DNA from: Coffea arabica
Taxonomy: Eukaryota; Streptophyta; Magnoliopsida; Gentianales; Rubiaceae
DNA: 64,000 bases
Direction: 5' to 3'
NCBI RefSeq assembly: GCF_036785885.1
Contig: NC_092323.1
Coordinates: forward strand, 10,052,501 to 10,116,500
The notes under the pieces: generated by a model
Database searches by the model: none
Seen by the model: only the letters and a program-made list of their open reading frames with translations
Told to the model about the DNA's origin: nothing
Program-made: the position numbers and the translations under genes
Shown here: one piece after another, positions 34,762-47,289 of the stretch
Position numbering within the stretch: the first letter of the stretch is position 1
How the letters are laid out: each line of letters opens with the position of its first letter

Positions 34762-36720
34762 ATGTCCGAGTCTGCCGTATCATCATCAACTGAGACTTCC
34801 ATTGATACGACTACGAGAAGAAAAAGCTTATGTTCATTTGCAAATTTGCTCGTGATATCATTGGTTTTGCCAGTTGTTCTAGCAGTCGTCGTCTACCAAG
34901 TCGACCCCTTCAATCCTGCTCCTTACCCGGCCCACGAATTAACTCAGAAAAAGCCCCTCGCGGTGCCTAAACGAAACGCTCAAGTGCTTAAAGGAGCTGA
35001 GAAGATTGGAGTTGGAGAATTGTTGGGACCAGAAGACATAGCTTATGACCCCAAGTCAGGTAAACTGTACACTGGTTGTGCTGATGGCTGGATCAAGCGA
35101 GTCACGGTGAGCGAGTCAGCTGCAGACTCGGTCGTCGAGAATTGGTTAAACACTGGCGGCCGGCCTCTTGGACTGGTCCTTGGACTTCATGGTGAACTTA
35201 TCATAGCTGATGCTGATAAGGTTAGAAATATTCTAGTAAAATAATAATATTCAGGCTTCCTTTTTTTTTCGCCTTTAATAATTCTAAAGATATATGTGAT
35301 CGTTGATTTTTTTTTTTTATCATTAAATTTTGCTAGACTAATTATTCATATTTCATGCATGATTGTATCCACTTCTAACTGTTTGGATTAGATGTGGGTT
35401 AGGACTAAGACAAGTTCAGTTCAAACAAGTTCCATTACTTTAACTTTAGAAGCAAATTTTCTTTTCTATCTATAATAATAATAATTTGATTGGGCCACCA
35501 TATTTGACTATATATGTTCCTCAATCATTGGCCAAATTAAACCATAACTTCGATTAAGCTATGTGTGATTTTTTTTTTTTTAGCAAACTACACGTAAATT
35601 TAAGTTTGTACGGTTTTCTCTTACGTCTTCTTGAAAAACGAAATATACACACAGTCATTTGTTTGAGAACAAACTACATATTGCTAACAGGGATTGTTGA
35701 ACGCCACAGAAAATGGAGAAATTCAATTGCTGACGGATGAGGCTGATGGTACAAAGTTTAAACTAACGGATGGGGTAGATATTTCAGAGGATGGAACTAT
35801 CTATTTTACAGATGCTTCGTCCAAGTACAGCATCTCTGAGGTTGCTAGGGATTCTCTTGAAGGTAGACCTTATGGTAGATTCTTGAGCTATAATCCATCA
35901 ACTAAAGTGACTCAAGTGCTGGTGCGAGATCTGTATTTTGCTAATGGAGTAGCCGTTTCACCGGATCAAGATTTTGTTATATTTTGTGAAACACGAATGT
36001 AAGTACGTTATATTTTGTGAACAACATTTTTTTTTTATTATTGTGAAGTATATATCCTTTTTGCAACCAAGTAAATTGAATAAGATATGTGTGTGTTCTT
36101 GCTTTAGCGGTGATTGGAGAAAATTTCTACATTTTTCATAGTTGTTTTAACTGAATGCAAATTATAGGAGAAGGTGTAAAAGATATTACTTAAAGGGTGA
36201 AAGAAAAGGATCAGTGGATACATTTGTTGACAATTTGCCTGGGAGGCCCGACAACATCCGGTACGATGGAGAAGGCCAATATTGGATTGCTTTAACCATG
36301 GTAAAAGCGTACGCAAGCACTATTATAATTGCTTGTACTGATTGAGCTTTTACTTATTTTTCATATAGCTATTTAGCTGGTGCATTAGATCAAGAGTTAA
36401 ATAGAACCTTTACTGTCTTCTTGGTGGACTAATTACAGGAAGTTACATATGCTTTGGAGCTTGTACAAAGGCACGCCTTCATCCGGAAGATCATGGCAAT
36501 TGCCGGAAAGTATTTAGACCGACCACCACGACTATTGCAGAAAAATGGAGGGGCTTTCGCTGTTGATTTGGAAGGAAAACCTACGGCTCGATACTATGAT
36601 CATGATCTAGCACTTGTTACAGGTGTTGTTAAAATCGAAAACTATATATACTTTGGTTTTATCATAAAACCCTACCTCATTCGTCTTAATATGGAGCAAA
36701 ATCCAGCAGTCATTCCCTGA
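34762..36720 (+). CDS. Strictosidine-synthase-like protein (SSL4/5/APMAP type), downstream copy
   Basis: Four exons: 34762-35220, 35691-35998, 36168-36300, 36439-36720; 1182 nt, 393 residues. Exons 2 and 3 have exactly the same length as in the upstream copy (308 and 133 nt). An N-terminal hydrophobic anchor (about residues 28-47) precedes the propeller motifs [58 protein letters not shown] and [17 protein letters not shown]. It ends ...MEQNPAVIP, 14 residues earlier than the upstream copy. Introns are short, so this looks like the more compact member of the pair. Expected in the secretory path; catalytic role unknown. Confidence 0.88.
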
Positions 36721-37088
36721 ATGATGAGTGAGTTTCCAGCTGTAGGTTTTGCTATAGCCCGAAAAAGGTCGTATATCTCGGTCATATTTCGTTCGTTGTT
36801 AATGTACTCTGAGCTATGGCATTGGGGTTTAGGTTGTAAAGTTGTATCCTTTACTTAGAATTGATGAAATTAGTGCATTGATTTGAAACTAGTAGCTAGT
36901 TCCATTCCACAATTATGTCTCTAATCGAAAGCAAAAACAAATAAATCATTTTTAAACTATAGACAATAGCAACATTCCTGTCAAGTAAAATATGAATGCA
37001 AAAATAGCTTATCAACCTAAATATAATTATCAACCTAGCTTATCTCCCGAGGCGACGTTCCTCCAATGGTGCCTTGTCTTGTTAGGCA

Positions 37089-37941
37089 CTATCGTCTGCC
37101 TCGCATGGTTCTTATTATGCCTTTGAGATTGGTCTCCGCCTTCTGCACCTCCGCCCTTAAGTTGTCAACTTGAGCTCTTAACGTTGTATTTTCGTTCGTT
37201 TCCCCATCATACGAGGCCTTTATGTCAGCAAGTTGCTTTGACAGGGACAAATTTTGCTCCCTCAATTCAGAAAATTGTGTTTCAAGCACAGTATATCCTT
37301 TTGCTTCTTTCTTGCTCTCGATCGCCTAGCTGCTGCTGTATTAGAATCCTTTCTTCTCTTAAGCTTGGCATCAATAGCAAGATCGTGATGATTTGTCTCT
37401 AGTTGTTCTTGACAATTTTCTTGCATGTTAGATGACAATCTAAGTGATTCCGCCCCAACATCCTGTACCTTCCAAAAATAAACATAAGTGGCGAGCAAAA
37501 AAAAAAAAAAAACCTTAGTTTCCACAAATTAAATATAACTGATGACAATAATAACTATAAACCATATACCTGTGAGTTGTTATTCTAGTCTACAGCTTCG
37601 AACTCTATAAATCTTACATTATTTTCACGAAGCGAAGCAACAAAGGCAGACTCTTTATCGAGTTGTCTTCTCAGAGATATGGGATCAAGTAGATTTGCAG
37701 GCAAGTGGGGAGAGAAAGGTGGTAAATTTGGTGGTGGTGGTGGCGGCGATGGAGAAAAGTTATTGTCATAATCAATTGCAGAGAAATTAATAAATGAATC
37801 GATTTCTTCATTCACACGTTGCAAATCCATATCATCCACTTCACCCGAACTTTGCAACACAGAAAATAATCCAAATTCATCTACGTCAAATGAATTTGGA
37901 TTGAATATCAAATCAAAATTAGCATTACTTTGATTCGACAT
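37089..37941 (-). pseudogene. bZIP transcription factor locus, apparently frameshifted
   Basis: Minus-strand pieces: an N-terminal exon (37941 to about 37618, with Pro run in PSPPPPPPNLPPF and a donor aat|gtaaga), then an exon from about 37468 with the basic region KLKRRKDSNTAAARRSRARK, then a leucine-zipper stretch (LETQFSELREQNLSLSKQLA and on to LRAEVQKAETNL) ending at 37089. The basic region keeps the bZIP Asn-x7-Arg spacing, and the zipper resembles group C (Opaque2/bZIP9-63-like). The basic region and zipper lie in different frames of one contiguous stretch with no GT-AG intron between them; restoring one frame would need a 2-nt loss or 1-nt gain near 37290-37300. So this copy is either broken or carries a sequence error. 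Confidence 0.6.
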
Positions 37942-38990
37942 ATAGATGGATGCACGAGAAAATTGAGAGAGTTGTTTTGGTTTGATGCGTAAATTTGGAT
38001 TGTTCGATCAAGCTTATTATGTCCACTTAAATATACATATCTAACAGTACAGTCGTTGTTAACTTCTACATAATTTAAATTGGCAAGTTTTTTTCATGCA
38101 AACTATAAATTGGAAAGTTATGAAGATTCTATTCTTTTTTCCTTATTGTTTAATAGATTTGAAACTTTATTTGTTTAGTTAAAAAAGAAACAAAAAGGGA
38201 AGCGTATGATATATTTTGTGGTAAGATTGTATGAGCATATCAAGATCTCAAAGAAAGAAAATAGAAACTTAACTTCTAATTGCAAAGAGAATTGATTCCT
38301 TTGACGATGATTGATCTTTTTACCATTTTTAAGTATCTTCCTACCACATTATCTTTAGTTTCCTTTAAAAGCATGCTGTTTACTTGCAGGCAAGTCTTAT
38401 GAAGAAGATGATACAAGGAATGATGGAGATGTTTAGAATCAATTATGCAAAACATGATTGAGAGAGGATCACAATTTGTCACCGTTCAACATTAAATGCT
38501 CCGCTGGTGTATTGCGGGGTCTCTTTGGGGCAGAGACTAATCTATATGTGGCCCAAATCTATAGTTGAAGAAGAAAGAAAATGAGAGAATAAACAACCCC
38601 TTAACTACAAAACATAAGAATTGAACACACAAGTTTAGATCGCTCTAAGGTGCCTTGGGAGCCGACTTTTCTAGCTCCAGAGAGATTGTTAATGATTGCA
38701 TACTTTCTCATTTGAAACAACAAAGTAAAATAAGAAAGAAATTTTTGCATGTTCTGCTATAAATGTTTCTCATGGAAGTTGTTTAATGTACACGATACTT
38801 GATTACAGACGATAAAGAACTTCATGGCACTAATCATTTGTGGTTATTCCTGCCAGGCTAAAACCACTGAGCATAACCTGTTATTTTAGCATATCTGGGT
38901 ACTGTAGTATCATGTTCTGAAGAGAAAAAAGGATTATCAACTGAAGCCTGACATCAAGCCGAAGAATGAAGCATCATTTATGAGTTATGA
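37942..38990. other. Intergenic DNA
   Basis: No gene or clear element recognised. The right part abuts the 3' end of the minus-strand acyl-activating enzyme gene. Confidence 0.4.
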
Positions 38991-39293
38991 CGTGATGGGA
39001 AGAATGATATTCTGGGGTTAGACAATATCATGATTCATGAGGCAGCTCCCAAGAATGGAGCCGGCAGTCCAATTTCCGAAGTCTCGGATTAGAAGACAAA
39101 CTTGCCTTCGGTCCTTTCTCCAAATTTCTTCCCCTGGATTCTTTCCACCATCTTTCCAATTCATCAGATTTCGAGCTCAATGTGACCGCAAGAGGTTGTA
39201 CCAGTAACAGAAAATCAGTATTAAGAGGGGAAGCAAGAATCTGCGACACTTTCTGCTCCACGGATAAGTTGAATAACTGCTTAGCTTTTCATT

Positions 39294-41944
39294 TTAGAAA
39301 AGGCTTCCCAAGGCCTTCGCTTTCTCCCTGAGGATAAATTTCTGAACTTTGCCAGTGGATGTTTTTGGCAGGTCTTCAAAAATGACTGTTCTTGGTGCCA
39401 TATAATGAGGCAATTTATCCCTGCAAAATTTGATTATCTCTTCAGGATCAACCTTAAAACCCTCCTTCAACTTCACAAACGCACAAGGGGTCTGACCCCA
39501 ATGATTATCTGGTCTCGCCACAACGGCAGCTTCAAGAATTGCTGGATGACTAAACAGAACGGTTTCTACTTCAACACTGCTTATATTTTCACCGCCTGAA
39601 ATTATGACGTCTTTCAGACGGTCTTTAACTTCAATGTAGCCATCTGGATGTTTTACAGCAAGATCACCACTCCTGAACCACCCACCTCCGAATGCTTCTT
39701 CTGTTGCCTTCAAATCTTTCAAGTATCCACTCATCACAGTGTTTCCTCTAAACATAATTTCACCAATTGTTTTCCCATCAGCAGGCACACTATCCATGGT
39801 GACACGATCCTTAACGTCAACTTCCTCTAAACCAAGATGCTGCACTCCTTGTCGTGCTTTCTGCTTTGCTCGTTCATCAGGAGGCAGAGAATCCCACTCT
39901 GGCCTCCACATGCAAGATGTTCCTGGACCATAAGTTTCTGTGAGTCCATATAGGTGTGATACTCTGAAGCCTAGCTCCTCAATCTTAAATAGGATCTGGG
40001 GAGGTGGCGGTGAACCACCAGTCATAATATCAACCTTGTGAGGAAGTAGCTTCCGATCACTTGGTGCCGAATTGACGATCATGTTTAAGACGGTTGGTGC
40101 CCCACCTATGTTTGTGACCTTATGGAGAACTATGTTGTCAAAGATGTCTTTTGGAGTAACACGTCTAAGGCAAACATTAGTTCCACCAAAGCCCGCCAAT
40201 CCCCAAACCAGGCACCACGCATTACAGTGGAACATTGGTACTGTCCAAAGATAAACAGGCACTGAGGCCATGCCATGAATAAAAAATGTGGCAATGGCAT
40301 TTAGGTAAGCACCTCTGTGGTTGTAAACAACCCCTTTGGGTCGCGAAGTCGTGCCAGAAGTATAGTTTACACTTATGGGATCCCATTCAGTTTTAGGCCA
40401 CCTGATAGGAAATTGACAATTTCCGGTTGACAGTAGACTTTCATATTCATGACTGTTAGAGGTATCAATGGAGGGACATGAGTTGTCTGATTCAGGGATT
40501 ACTACCAGAATTGGAGGCTCTGTTTGGGCACTTTGAAGAAGATCAAATGCCCCTTGAGCGACCTCAAGAAACTGGTAGTCCACAAAGATTACCTTGGCTT
40601 CTGAATGCCTCAACAAGACTGATATCATAGCTGAGTCATGGCGTGTATTGAGCGTGCACAAAACTCCTCCAGCCATTGGCACTGCAAAATGCAATTCCTG
40701 CATTGCTGGTATGTTTGGAGCCAGTGTAGCAACCTGTTCAGGAAGTAAAAATCCATGCCAACTTAGAAATATTCTGCACATTGCACAAGAGTCGTGGTAA
40801 AGCATATTGATGGCATTTGGCCGAGTATTATATATTCTCCCCAATTGAACTGGTAAGAAAATCAATCAGGCCCTCATTAGTCGTTTCAGTTCAAATCCCG
40901 CATCCAACAACTAATGATTGATATGTACAGCGTTTGAGCTTATTTACCCAGAAATGATTTCAGCAATGCAGTATTTATAGATAAGATGGGAACAGTACGA
41001 GTATATAGTAAATGTAAAGATGGTCCCTGCTAGAGTGCAAGCACTGATTCCTTCTATCAATAAATTGAACAGTTTTGCTCATAAAAAAAAAAAAAAGGGA
41101 ATTCTGCAATGCTTTGACTAACTCAACGGATTACAAGTACCATTCAACAAACACACCCAATGTTGCATTTGCGCATCTAGTCAATTTTAAACTTGTTCAG
41201 GTAGATGACGCTGCATTTACAGGAAACAATCAACAATATCAGATTCTCTCTGTTGAGGAGAACTGCAAGAATCAATTATTTTGTAGATTTTGCCAGTTTA
41301 TCAAGGTATAATAGGGTACCAAACAATAAGTATAAATGACTATATCCACATCAACGGGAATCTAAGCCATTTATAAGAGCATTTTCTGAAAAAACTTACA
41401 CATGACACTCGCACTAGATTAGCAGGTCTAATCCTAAGAATCCTCTCATTTCAATTCAAGTTTTTTTACCCCCGTATTTGCTCGGAACTTCAGATAATAA
41501 AGCAATTAGACAATAGATTGAAGCTACTGCAATTTAGCATTGATTCCAACGGCCATTAGAGCAAGAAATAACCAAATATTTGTAGGAGAAATAAAAACTT
41601 ACAATATCCCCTCTAGAAATCCCCAGCTGGGCCAAAGCAGAAGCTAACTTCAGACATCTTGCACGAGTCTCTGCCCAAGTGTACCTGACAGAACCATATA
41701 TGACCGATGTTCTATCTCCGAAAATCTTTGCTGATCGATTCAAAAAACTTATTGGTGTCAAAGGAACATAATTGGCAGAACATCTAACCAGACCCTCCAT
41801 GGACTGCCATGATGACTCAATTTCAAGATTCTCTGAAGTCAATTGACTTAGCCCGCGAGTACTTCTTTTAACACAATAAGGCACAACTCTTTTCCGGCCG
41901 TGATAAAACCAGCCTGCCAATGATTTCTTGATGAATTGGTTCAT
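39294..41944 (-). CDS. Acyl-activating enzyme (AAE1-like acyl-CoA synthetase)
   Basis: Two exons on the minus strand, 41944-41603 and 40733-39294, joined in frame (donor GATATT|gtaagt, acceptor gaacag|GTTGCT); 1782 nt, 593 residues. ANL-superfamily motifs in order: ATP loop [62 protein letters not shown] and the catalytic-lysine motif [10 protein letters not shown]. These enzymes activate short- to medium-chain or branched acids to acyl-CoA through an acyl-AMP. The clade resembles Arabidopsis AAE1 and related enzymes. The N terminus ([19 protein letters not shown]...) is basic and amphipathic-looking, like a mitochondrial presequence. The C terminus is SLF, not a standard peroxisomal SRL/SKL. 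Substrate unknown. Confidence 0.88.
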
Positions 41945-42360
41945 GGCAGCGAAGTTTCAGAGAAGAGTGTGTAAGACAAAGGCCATCCTGTTGTTATATT
42001 GAAAGTAATCAGTTGTTCTACATAAGGAATTATACACGTGGACAGAATGCAGGAACATGTTTATCAAGAATGGGTTTGAACGCGACGTTTACGTGATAAT
42101 TGGAGTAAAAAAAAGGAAGTCGCCGTCATTTCCTGCGTCTTGCCTTGTCATCAGATAAGTTTTTTGCCAAGTTTATTTACTACAAATTTTTTAAAAATTT
42201 TGGCTACAGAAACTTCAGAAAATTTCTCAAAGTTTTTAAATTATACATTTCAAAATATTCAAAAAAAAAACACACTTCAAACATTTTTTTAAAAACTCCT
42301 ATAGTAAACTACAGTAAAGTTTTAGACAAATACCCAAAAAATTTACTTGCCAAATGATGC

Positions 42361-42516
42361 CTGTAGTGTGTTTGGATTGTAAATTATTTGAGATATTTTT
42401 ACTGTAACACTTTTTATGATGTGATGTATGTGAGATAAAAAAATGTATTGAAAATTGTAACGATGATATAAACAAATAAATTTGAACAAATAATCTCCTG
42501 TGCAAACACACTTTAT
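42361..42516. mobile_element. MITE, gtgtttggat family
   Basis: Starts gtgtgtttggattgtaaatt and ends with the inverse (ataatctcctgtgcaaacacac). The inner phrase actgtaacactttttatgat then gtgatgtatgtgagataaaa marks a MITE family with relatives or arms here at 14768-14880, about 46829-46955 and 53992-54144. Confidence 0.7.
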
Positions 42517-42712
42517 ATGTATGTATTTTATTTTTTGTCCCAAAGGAAGACTTTCTTGAAGATTTGGAATCACTAGGGATAGGGTCAAACATTTTTATAC
42601 AAGTTTAGAGCTGGCATACAAGTATGGTAGTATGCCACGAGAACATGACAGAAAGCATTTAGATAAGTGGAATTGGATAAGCACTTAAATAACTGGGGCT
42701 GGAATTGGAGTT

Positions 42713-43110
42713 GTGGTGAGAGACACTCAAGGACAAGTGGAAGCTTTAATGGCTGAAAGAGTTTCGGAGGCCCTTAATGCAGAGCATGTGGAATGCTTGG
42801 CTTTTCTTAAAGCTTTACAATTTGCCAAAGATTTTGATATTTCTCATCTCACTCTAGAAGGGGATGCCTTGGGTATTGTCCAGAGAATGAATAGCCATGG
42901 CATCAGGACCATGCTGCATTCTTTTGATTTTGTTAAGGTTAGCCATGTGAGGAGGACCAATAATGTCCCCGCTCACATCATGTCTAAGTTATCATTATCT
43001 TTTGAGGGAAGTAGGGTCTGGTTTGTAAACTTCCCCACGCCGGTTACTAAGGCCGCTATTGCTGATTTGCAATGAAAGGTTTTTTCCCTTATCAAAAAAA
43101 AAAAAAAAAA
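42713..43110 (+). mobile_element. LINE 3' end with RNase H-like (RVT_3) fragment and poly(A)
   Basis: The open frame 42713-43075 encodes the second half of the RNase H-like domain found at the end of many plant LINE ORF2s: AEHVECLAFLKALQFAKDFD, LEGDALGIVQRMN, then VSHVRRTNNVPAHIMSKLSL. A short tail and an 18-base A run (43093-43110) follow the stop. The copy is 5'-truncated, so no autonomous element is present. Confidence 0.8.
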
Positions 43111-43132
43111 AGTCTTGACTTATCGCTGTCAG

Positions 43133-43355
43133 GTAACTTGATCAGAGGCATTAGAGATATGCTGAAGGATTTTTGTTCCATACGGTTTCACATGTAAGAA
43201 GGAAGAACAATGTTCCTGCTCATTTATTGTCTCATTTGTCTCTGTCACTTGAGGGAAGCCACGTCTGGTTTGTAAACTTCCCAAAGGAGATTATGTACGC
43301 TGCAAAAGCAGATTTACTTTAATGAAGCTCCGTTTTCATTATCAAAAAAAAAAAA
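43133..43355 (+). mobile_element. Second, shorter LINE 3' end with poly(A)
   Basis: Diverged repeat of the preceding fragment: the same order of phrases (RRKNNVPAHLLSHLSLSLEG-like, SHVWFVNFPKEI-like) across frame changes, closing with cattatcaaaaaaaaaaaa. Two tails of one LINE family stand head to tail. Confidence 0.7.
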
Positions 43356-43953
43356 GAAAGCATTTAGATAATTCCAGATCTGGCTTCGAGGAAAACTAGA
43401 AAAAAATACCATTACTAACAGGAAATAGTTACACTTATTCAAAGACTTCAGTACACATCGGTTGATCGTGGGATATTTACTCTGAATTTAAGATCTATAG
43501 GAGCATATTTCTGTCACCAATTGACTGGATGGGTGTTTCTTGTGGATCCCTTAAATTGCTTTCAGACCGGTTTGCTGATGCCTGCTGCGTGTCAAATCAT
43601 TGTTTTGTGTGTGTGTTCTATTCCGTTGCGGGAAAAAAAAAAGTAAAGAGTTTAGAATATTCGAACGTAATATCATCTCATTCCAAGCTATGATTGTACG
43701 GACAATCATAGCACCCCGAAGAACATATAACTTGAGCAACAAATTGATCGTAAAGGTTAAATGTCTGGGCCCATTACTTGTTCTCTTTTCCCTTTTCTTT
43801 TTGACTGATATTTCACATAAAATTGTTAGATTATCTAGTGCTACAACATGGTGAACAAAACTAGAATCTGGGTATCAACTCATTTACTATATTCATTTAT
43901 GAGGTAGAATTTAACTAGAAGATGATATTAACAATATATTGGTATAATAAATT

Positions 43954-44889
43954 AGGGTTAAATGCAAAAAAAACCCCCACAAACTATATATCGAGTTGCA
44001 GTTTATTCCCTAAACTATAATAATAGGCATTTTGCTCCCTTGAATGATATGTTTGGACAAATCTACCCCTTTTATTTTAAGCATTGTTATTTTTCTTTTT
44101 TCCCTATCATTTTCTTTTTAAATTCTTCCTTTTTTTCTTTAAACATTGTTTAAATAAGTAGACTAGATTAGTCAAAATTTGTTTATTTCTTAATTTCATA
44201 TGTCAATATTTTATAAAAAAAAAAAATCTATGGAATACAAGATTTTTCTCCAAATGTTGAAGTCAATGTCATTTAAGAAATTGAACTTTTAAAATATATA
44301 ATAACAAAATAGAGAAATTGATTAATCAATTATTAGTAGTATCAATAACAAAAAAAAAAAACGAACTGCTATTGTTGTTTATTCTTATTTTTTATTTCAC
44401 TACAAATAACAATTGCTAACTTTTCTTTTTTATGTGATATATAATATTTTACTTTTATTATAAGTAGTTGAGTAACTGTGAACTCTTAATTAGTTTATAG
44501 GTACTTAAATTGTTGAATTACTAGATTAATACACTTTACAATATAAGTTACATATATTTTGTAATAACAAAGAGTTTATGACAAATTATTAAGAATGAAT
44601 TTAACAAATAAACAAATTAAAAAAGCAGTTTAAAAAATATTAAAATTTTTTATGTAAGTCTTTTCACATCGGAGAGAGATGTTGGCTAGTTCCACGAGAG
44701 AATGAGAACAAAAAGAAAATAAAAGGAAAAAAATGAAAAAAATAATAGAAATAAATGAAAGGATTTAAGATAGTAGGGGTAGTGTTGTCCAAACATATCA
44801 TTCAAGAGAACAAAATGCCTATTATTATAGTTTATGGGGTAAACTGCAATTAGGTATATAATTTGTGGGGGATTTTTGCATTTAATCCT
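43954..44889. mobile_element. Long-TIR element, ~936 bp
   Basis: Inverted repeats of about 110 bp at both ends: aggnttaaatgcaaaaa, then cactaaacttata-like phrases including tataataataggcattttg and gaatgatatgtttggacaa. The interior is AT-rich and non-coding. MULE-like in form, but a clear 9-bp target duplication was not found. Confidence 0.65.
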
Positions 44890-45071
44890 TTATTTTAACC
44901 TAATGTACGGAGAGGAGAGTTTAATCGATAAGCACTGTCAAATGATGTCCTGTCGGAGCAAACAGTGACAAATATATGGTGGGAAGTCAAGATCTCCCAC
45001 CTCCACCTTGGGCTGTTGGCTGAACCTCTTGATCACGAGGACCTTAAAAATTGTAGGATGTTAGATTGGAC

Positions 45072-46624
45072 GGCTAATTACTCAGAATATTGGTAAAAAA
45101 AAGATTTATCGGACATGTATGATTCTGACAGGGGCTATGTCCCTAACTATTGTGGTCAACAAATTTTTTTTTTTTTTAAATTTGACTGGCTGCCGGGCTG
45201 TGTCAGTGATGCCAGGCTGCCAGCCCGACAGTACCTACATTACTGGATATTAATTAAAATATATATATATATATAGGCTGGCCTAGCTACGTAATGTAAG
45301 CCAAACAAAGGCTGCCTGTCTGATGTTAAAATTTCTAAGCCAAAATGGGAAGATCTGCTTAGGGAAATGCTTTCAAGTTATATATCTCTTCACTTACTAT
45401 ATAGTAATTAGAAAATAGAATTGATTTTATCATTTTAATCACTATCACCATACAAAAACGTACTATCTACCGTTTATGCGAACTCACTTACTCACCTTAC
45501 TACTATTATCACAATCATTTCCCAAAATGTGCCATTAATTATTTCTCAGTTATTTGTTCACCATAAAACCAGTTCCACCCTTGTTAGCCAATCTAGTTTA
45601 ATTTTTTTTAAGATCATTTTTTTCCATAACTGCAAACTGTGTCAATCTTGATTTTGGAGTTTTAAGTATTGAATCCTAATTAATTACTTCCATTTACTAT
45701 TGATTTGATTTATGCTATAAATTGCTTTTTGTTCCACTTTACAAATACTAATTGAAACTTGTTCAAAGTTTGCTTAGTTTCAAATAATTTATACTTAATC
45801 CACAAACAACCACTACTACTGTCTATCTATTTCTTTGCTAAATATACATTTTGAGTGAAGTCAAATTCCCCCAAGAATGAAATAGAGATGGGAAAATGCC
45901 CTTGAACTTTTCAGCATAACATATTTAGTATCTGAACTATCAATTTTTAATCAATTTTATCTTCAAATGGGAAATTAATCAATTTGAACAAAAATTGGAG
46001 TTGGAAATAAAGGTATTTGAGTTGGAAAAGTGAACATATTCATTCAATTTTGCTGATTTTAAGTTGTGTAAACCTTTTTACTTAATTGGGCAAATTTTCA
46101 TTCAAATTGATTAATTATCCGAGGATGAAATTATTCAAAAATTAATAATTCAGTTACTAAATGTGTTGCATCAAAAATTTTGAGGATGAAATGTATCCAT
46201 GGTCCAAAATTTAGGGACCAAAACTTGCATTTTCCCAAATAGAGACATAAAATACGAGTAATTGTTCACCCAAAAAAAAAGAAAAAGAAAAAATAGTAGC
46301 AATGTTATTGTACTACATTTTTACCACCTCTCAGCTTAAGTTGGTAAAAAGAAACGGGCTGTTGGGCTGACAAATTTTTTTTTAAAAAAAAAATTTTGAC
46401 CGCTGCCGGGCTGACACAACTCGGAAGCAGCCGGTTTTTTTTTAAAAACCAAAAAATTTCAGCAATAGTTGGGGACTTACCCTTTGTCAGAACCATACAT
46501 GTCCGATAAATCTTTTCCTGGTTAATTACTCACTGCCCGGCAGCAATAGTTGGGGACATACTCCTTCTCAGAACCATATATGTCCGATAAATTTTTTTTT
46601 GACCAATATTCCGATTAATTAGCC
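45072..46624. mobile_element. Non-autonomous MULE, 1553 bp, with perfect 9-bp TSD
   Basis: Ends ggctaattactcagaatatt and the inverse aatattccgattaattagcc are flanked by the identical 9-bp agattggac (45063-45071 and 46625-46633). The inverted arms continue with the atttatcggacatgtatg and ccctaactattg phrases and with ctgccgggctg-type sequence. On the right arm the unit from caatagttggggac to gtccgataaat occurs twice in tandem. No transposase. A smaller element is nested at 45890-46236. Confidence 0.8.
45890..46236. mobile_element. Small MULE-like MITE nested in the 45-46.6 kb MULE
   Basis: Ends gggaaaatgc and gcattttccc with inverted arms of about 150 bp (the tatttagta(a/t)ctgaa and aattaatcaatttgaa phrases recur inverted). 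The 9-bp aaatagaga occurs on both sides (45880-45888 and 46237-46245); on the left one extra base separates it from the end. This element inserted after the larger one. Confidence 0.7.
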
Positions 46625-46989
46625 AGATTGGACAGCAATCAAGAAAATTGCGCATGATGACCACGTGATGGGAGTTGACAGTCGACTTTTTCAGTTTCCA
46701 AAAAAAATGATCAGTTTTTCCCTTTGATCTGGCAATGAAAGGATTGCTATCATAATTCCAAATTACTCCTAGAGATTGAAAGAGAAGCCCAGCGGATGGT
46801 GGCCTGGAGATTCAAAGCTGATTTTATTTGGAATAATTTTTGTAAATAAAAGTGTAGCACTTTGTGGTGTAATATATGTTGACAAAAATGATGATTGAAA
46901 AAACGGAAATATGATTAAAAAATATGTTATGATTTAATAAGAACATTTTTTCTTAAATATCCCAAGACTCAACTCGACTGGGATAACTC

Positions 46990-47165
46990 TGACAAGTTAC
47001 TGCAATAGTTTTGGATAGATAGAGCTTGTGATCCAACTCATGTTTTAGCTAAGCAAGCCAATTTAGTAGGAAATTCTACTTGAAATTTTCCTTCTCACTT
47101 TGTGTATCTCGCCTTAATAGCAAACTCCTTCAATTAATGAAATCTTTGTATTTTTTATAAAAAAA
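46990..47165 (+). mobile_element. LINE 3' tail remnant
   Basis: Reads FWIDRACDPTHVLAKQANLV before a stop, then a short trailer ending in a weak A-rich run (near 47155). This resembles the final part of the RNase H-like domain of plant LINEs. Very short and decayed. Confidence 0.4.
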
Positions 47166-47289
47166 CTCTGATATTCTAAATTTGACTCTCAAACCCTTCT
47201 CTTTTATCTTTTTTTAATAAGGTTAGTATCTCTCATTAACTTTTTATTTTACATATATATATATATTTACATACATACATACATATATA

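Noticed and set aside
28964-36720. Alkaloid biosynthetic gene cluster (strictosidine synthase next to MATE, acyl-activating enzyme and sulfotransferase)
   Set aside because: The SSL proteins carry the N-terminal anchor and motifs of the SSL4/5/APMAP group, and no P450, methyltransferase or tryptophan decarboxylase gene is nearby; the grouping looks incidental.
42145-42357. 70-codon Lys/Tyr/Phe-rich frame
   Set aside because: AT-rich composition artefact next to a MITE; nothing like a known protein.
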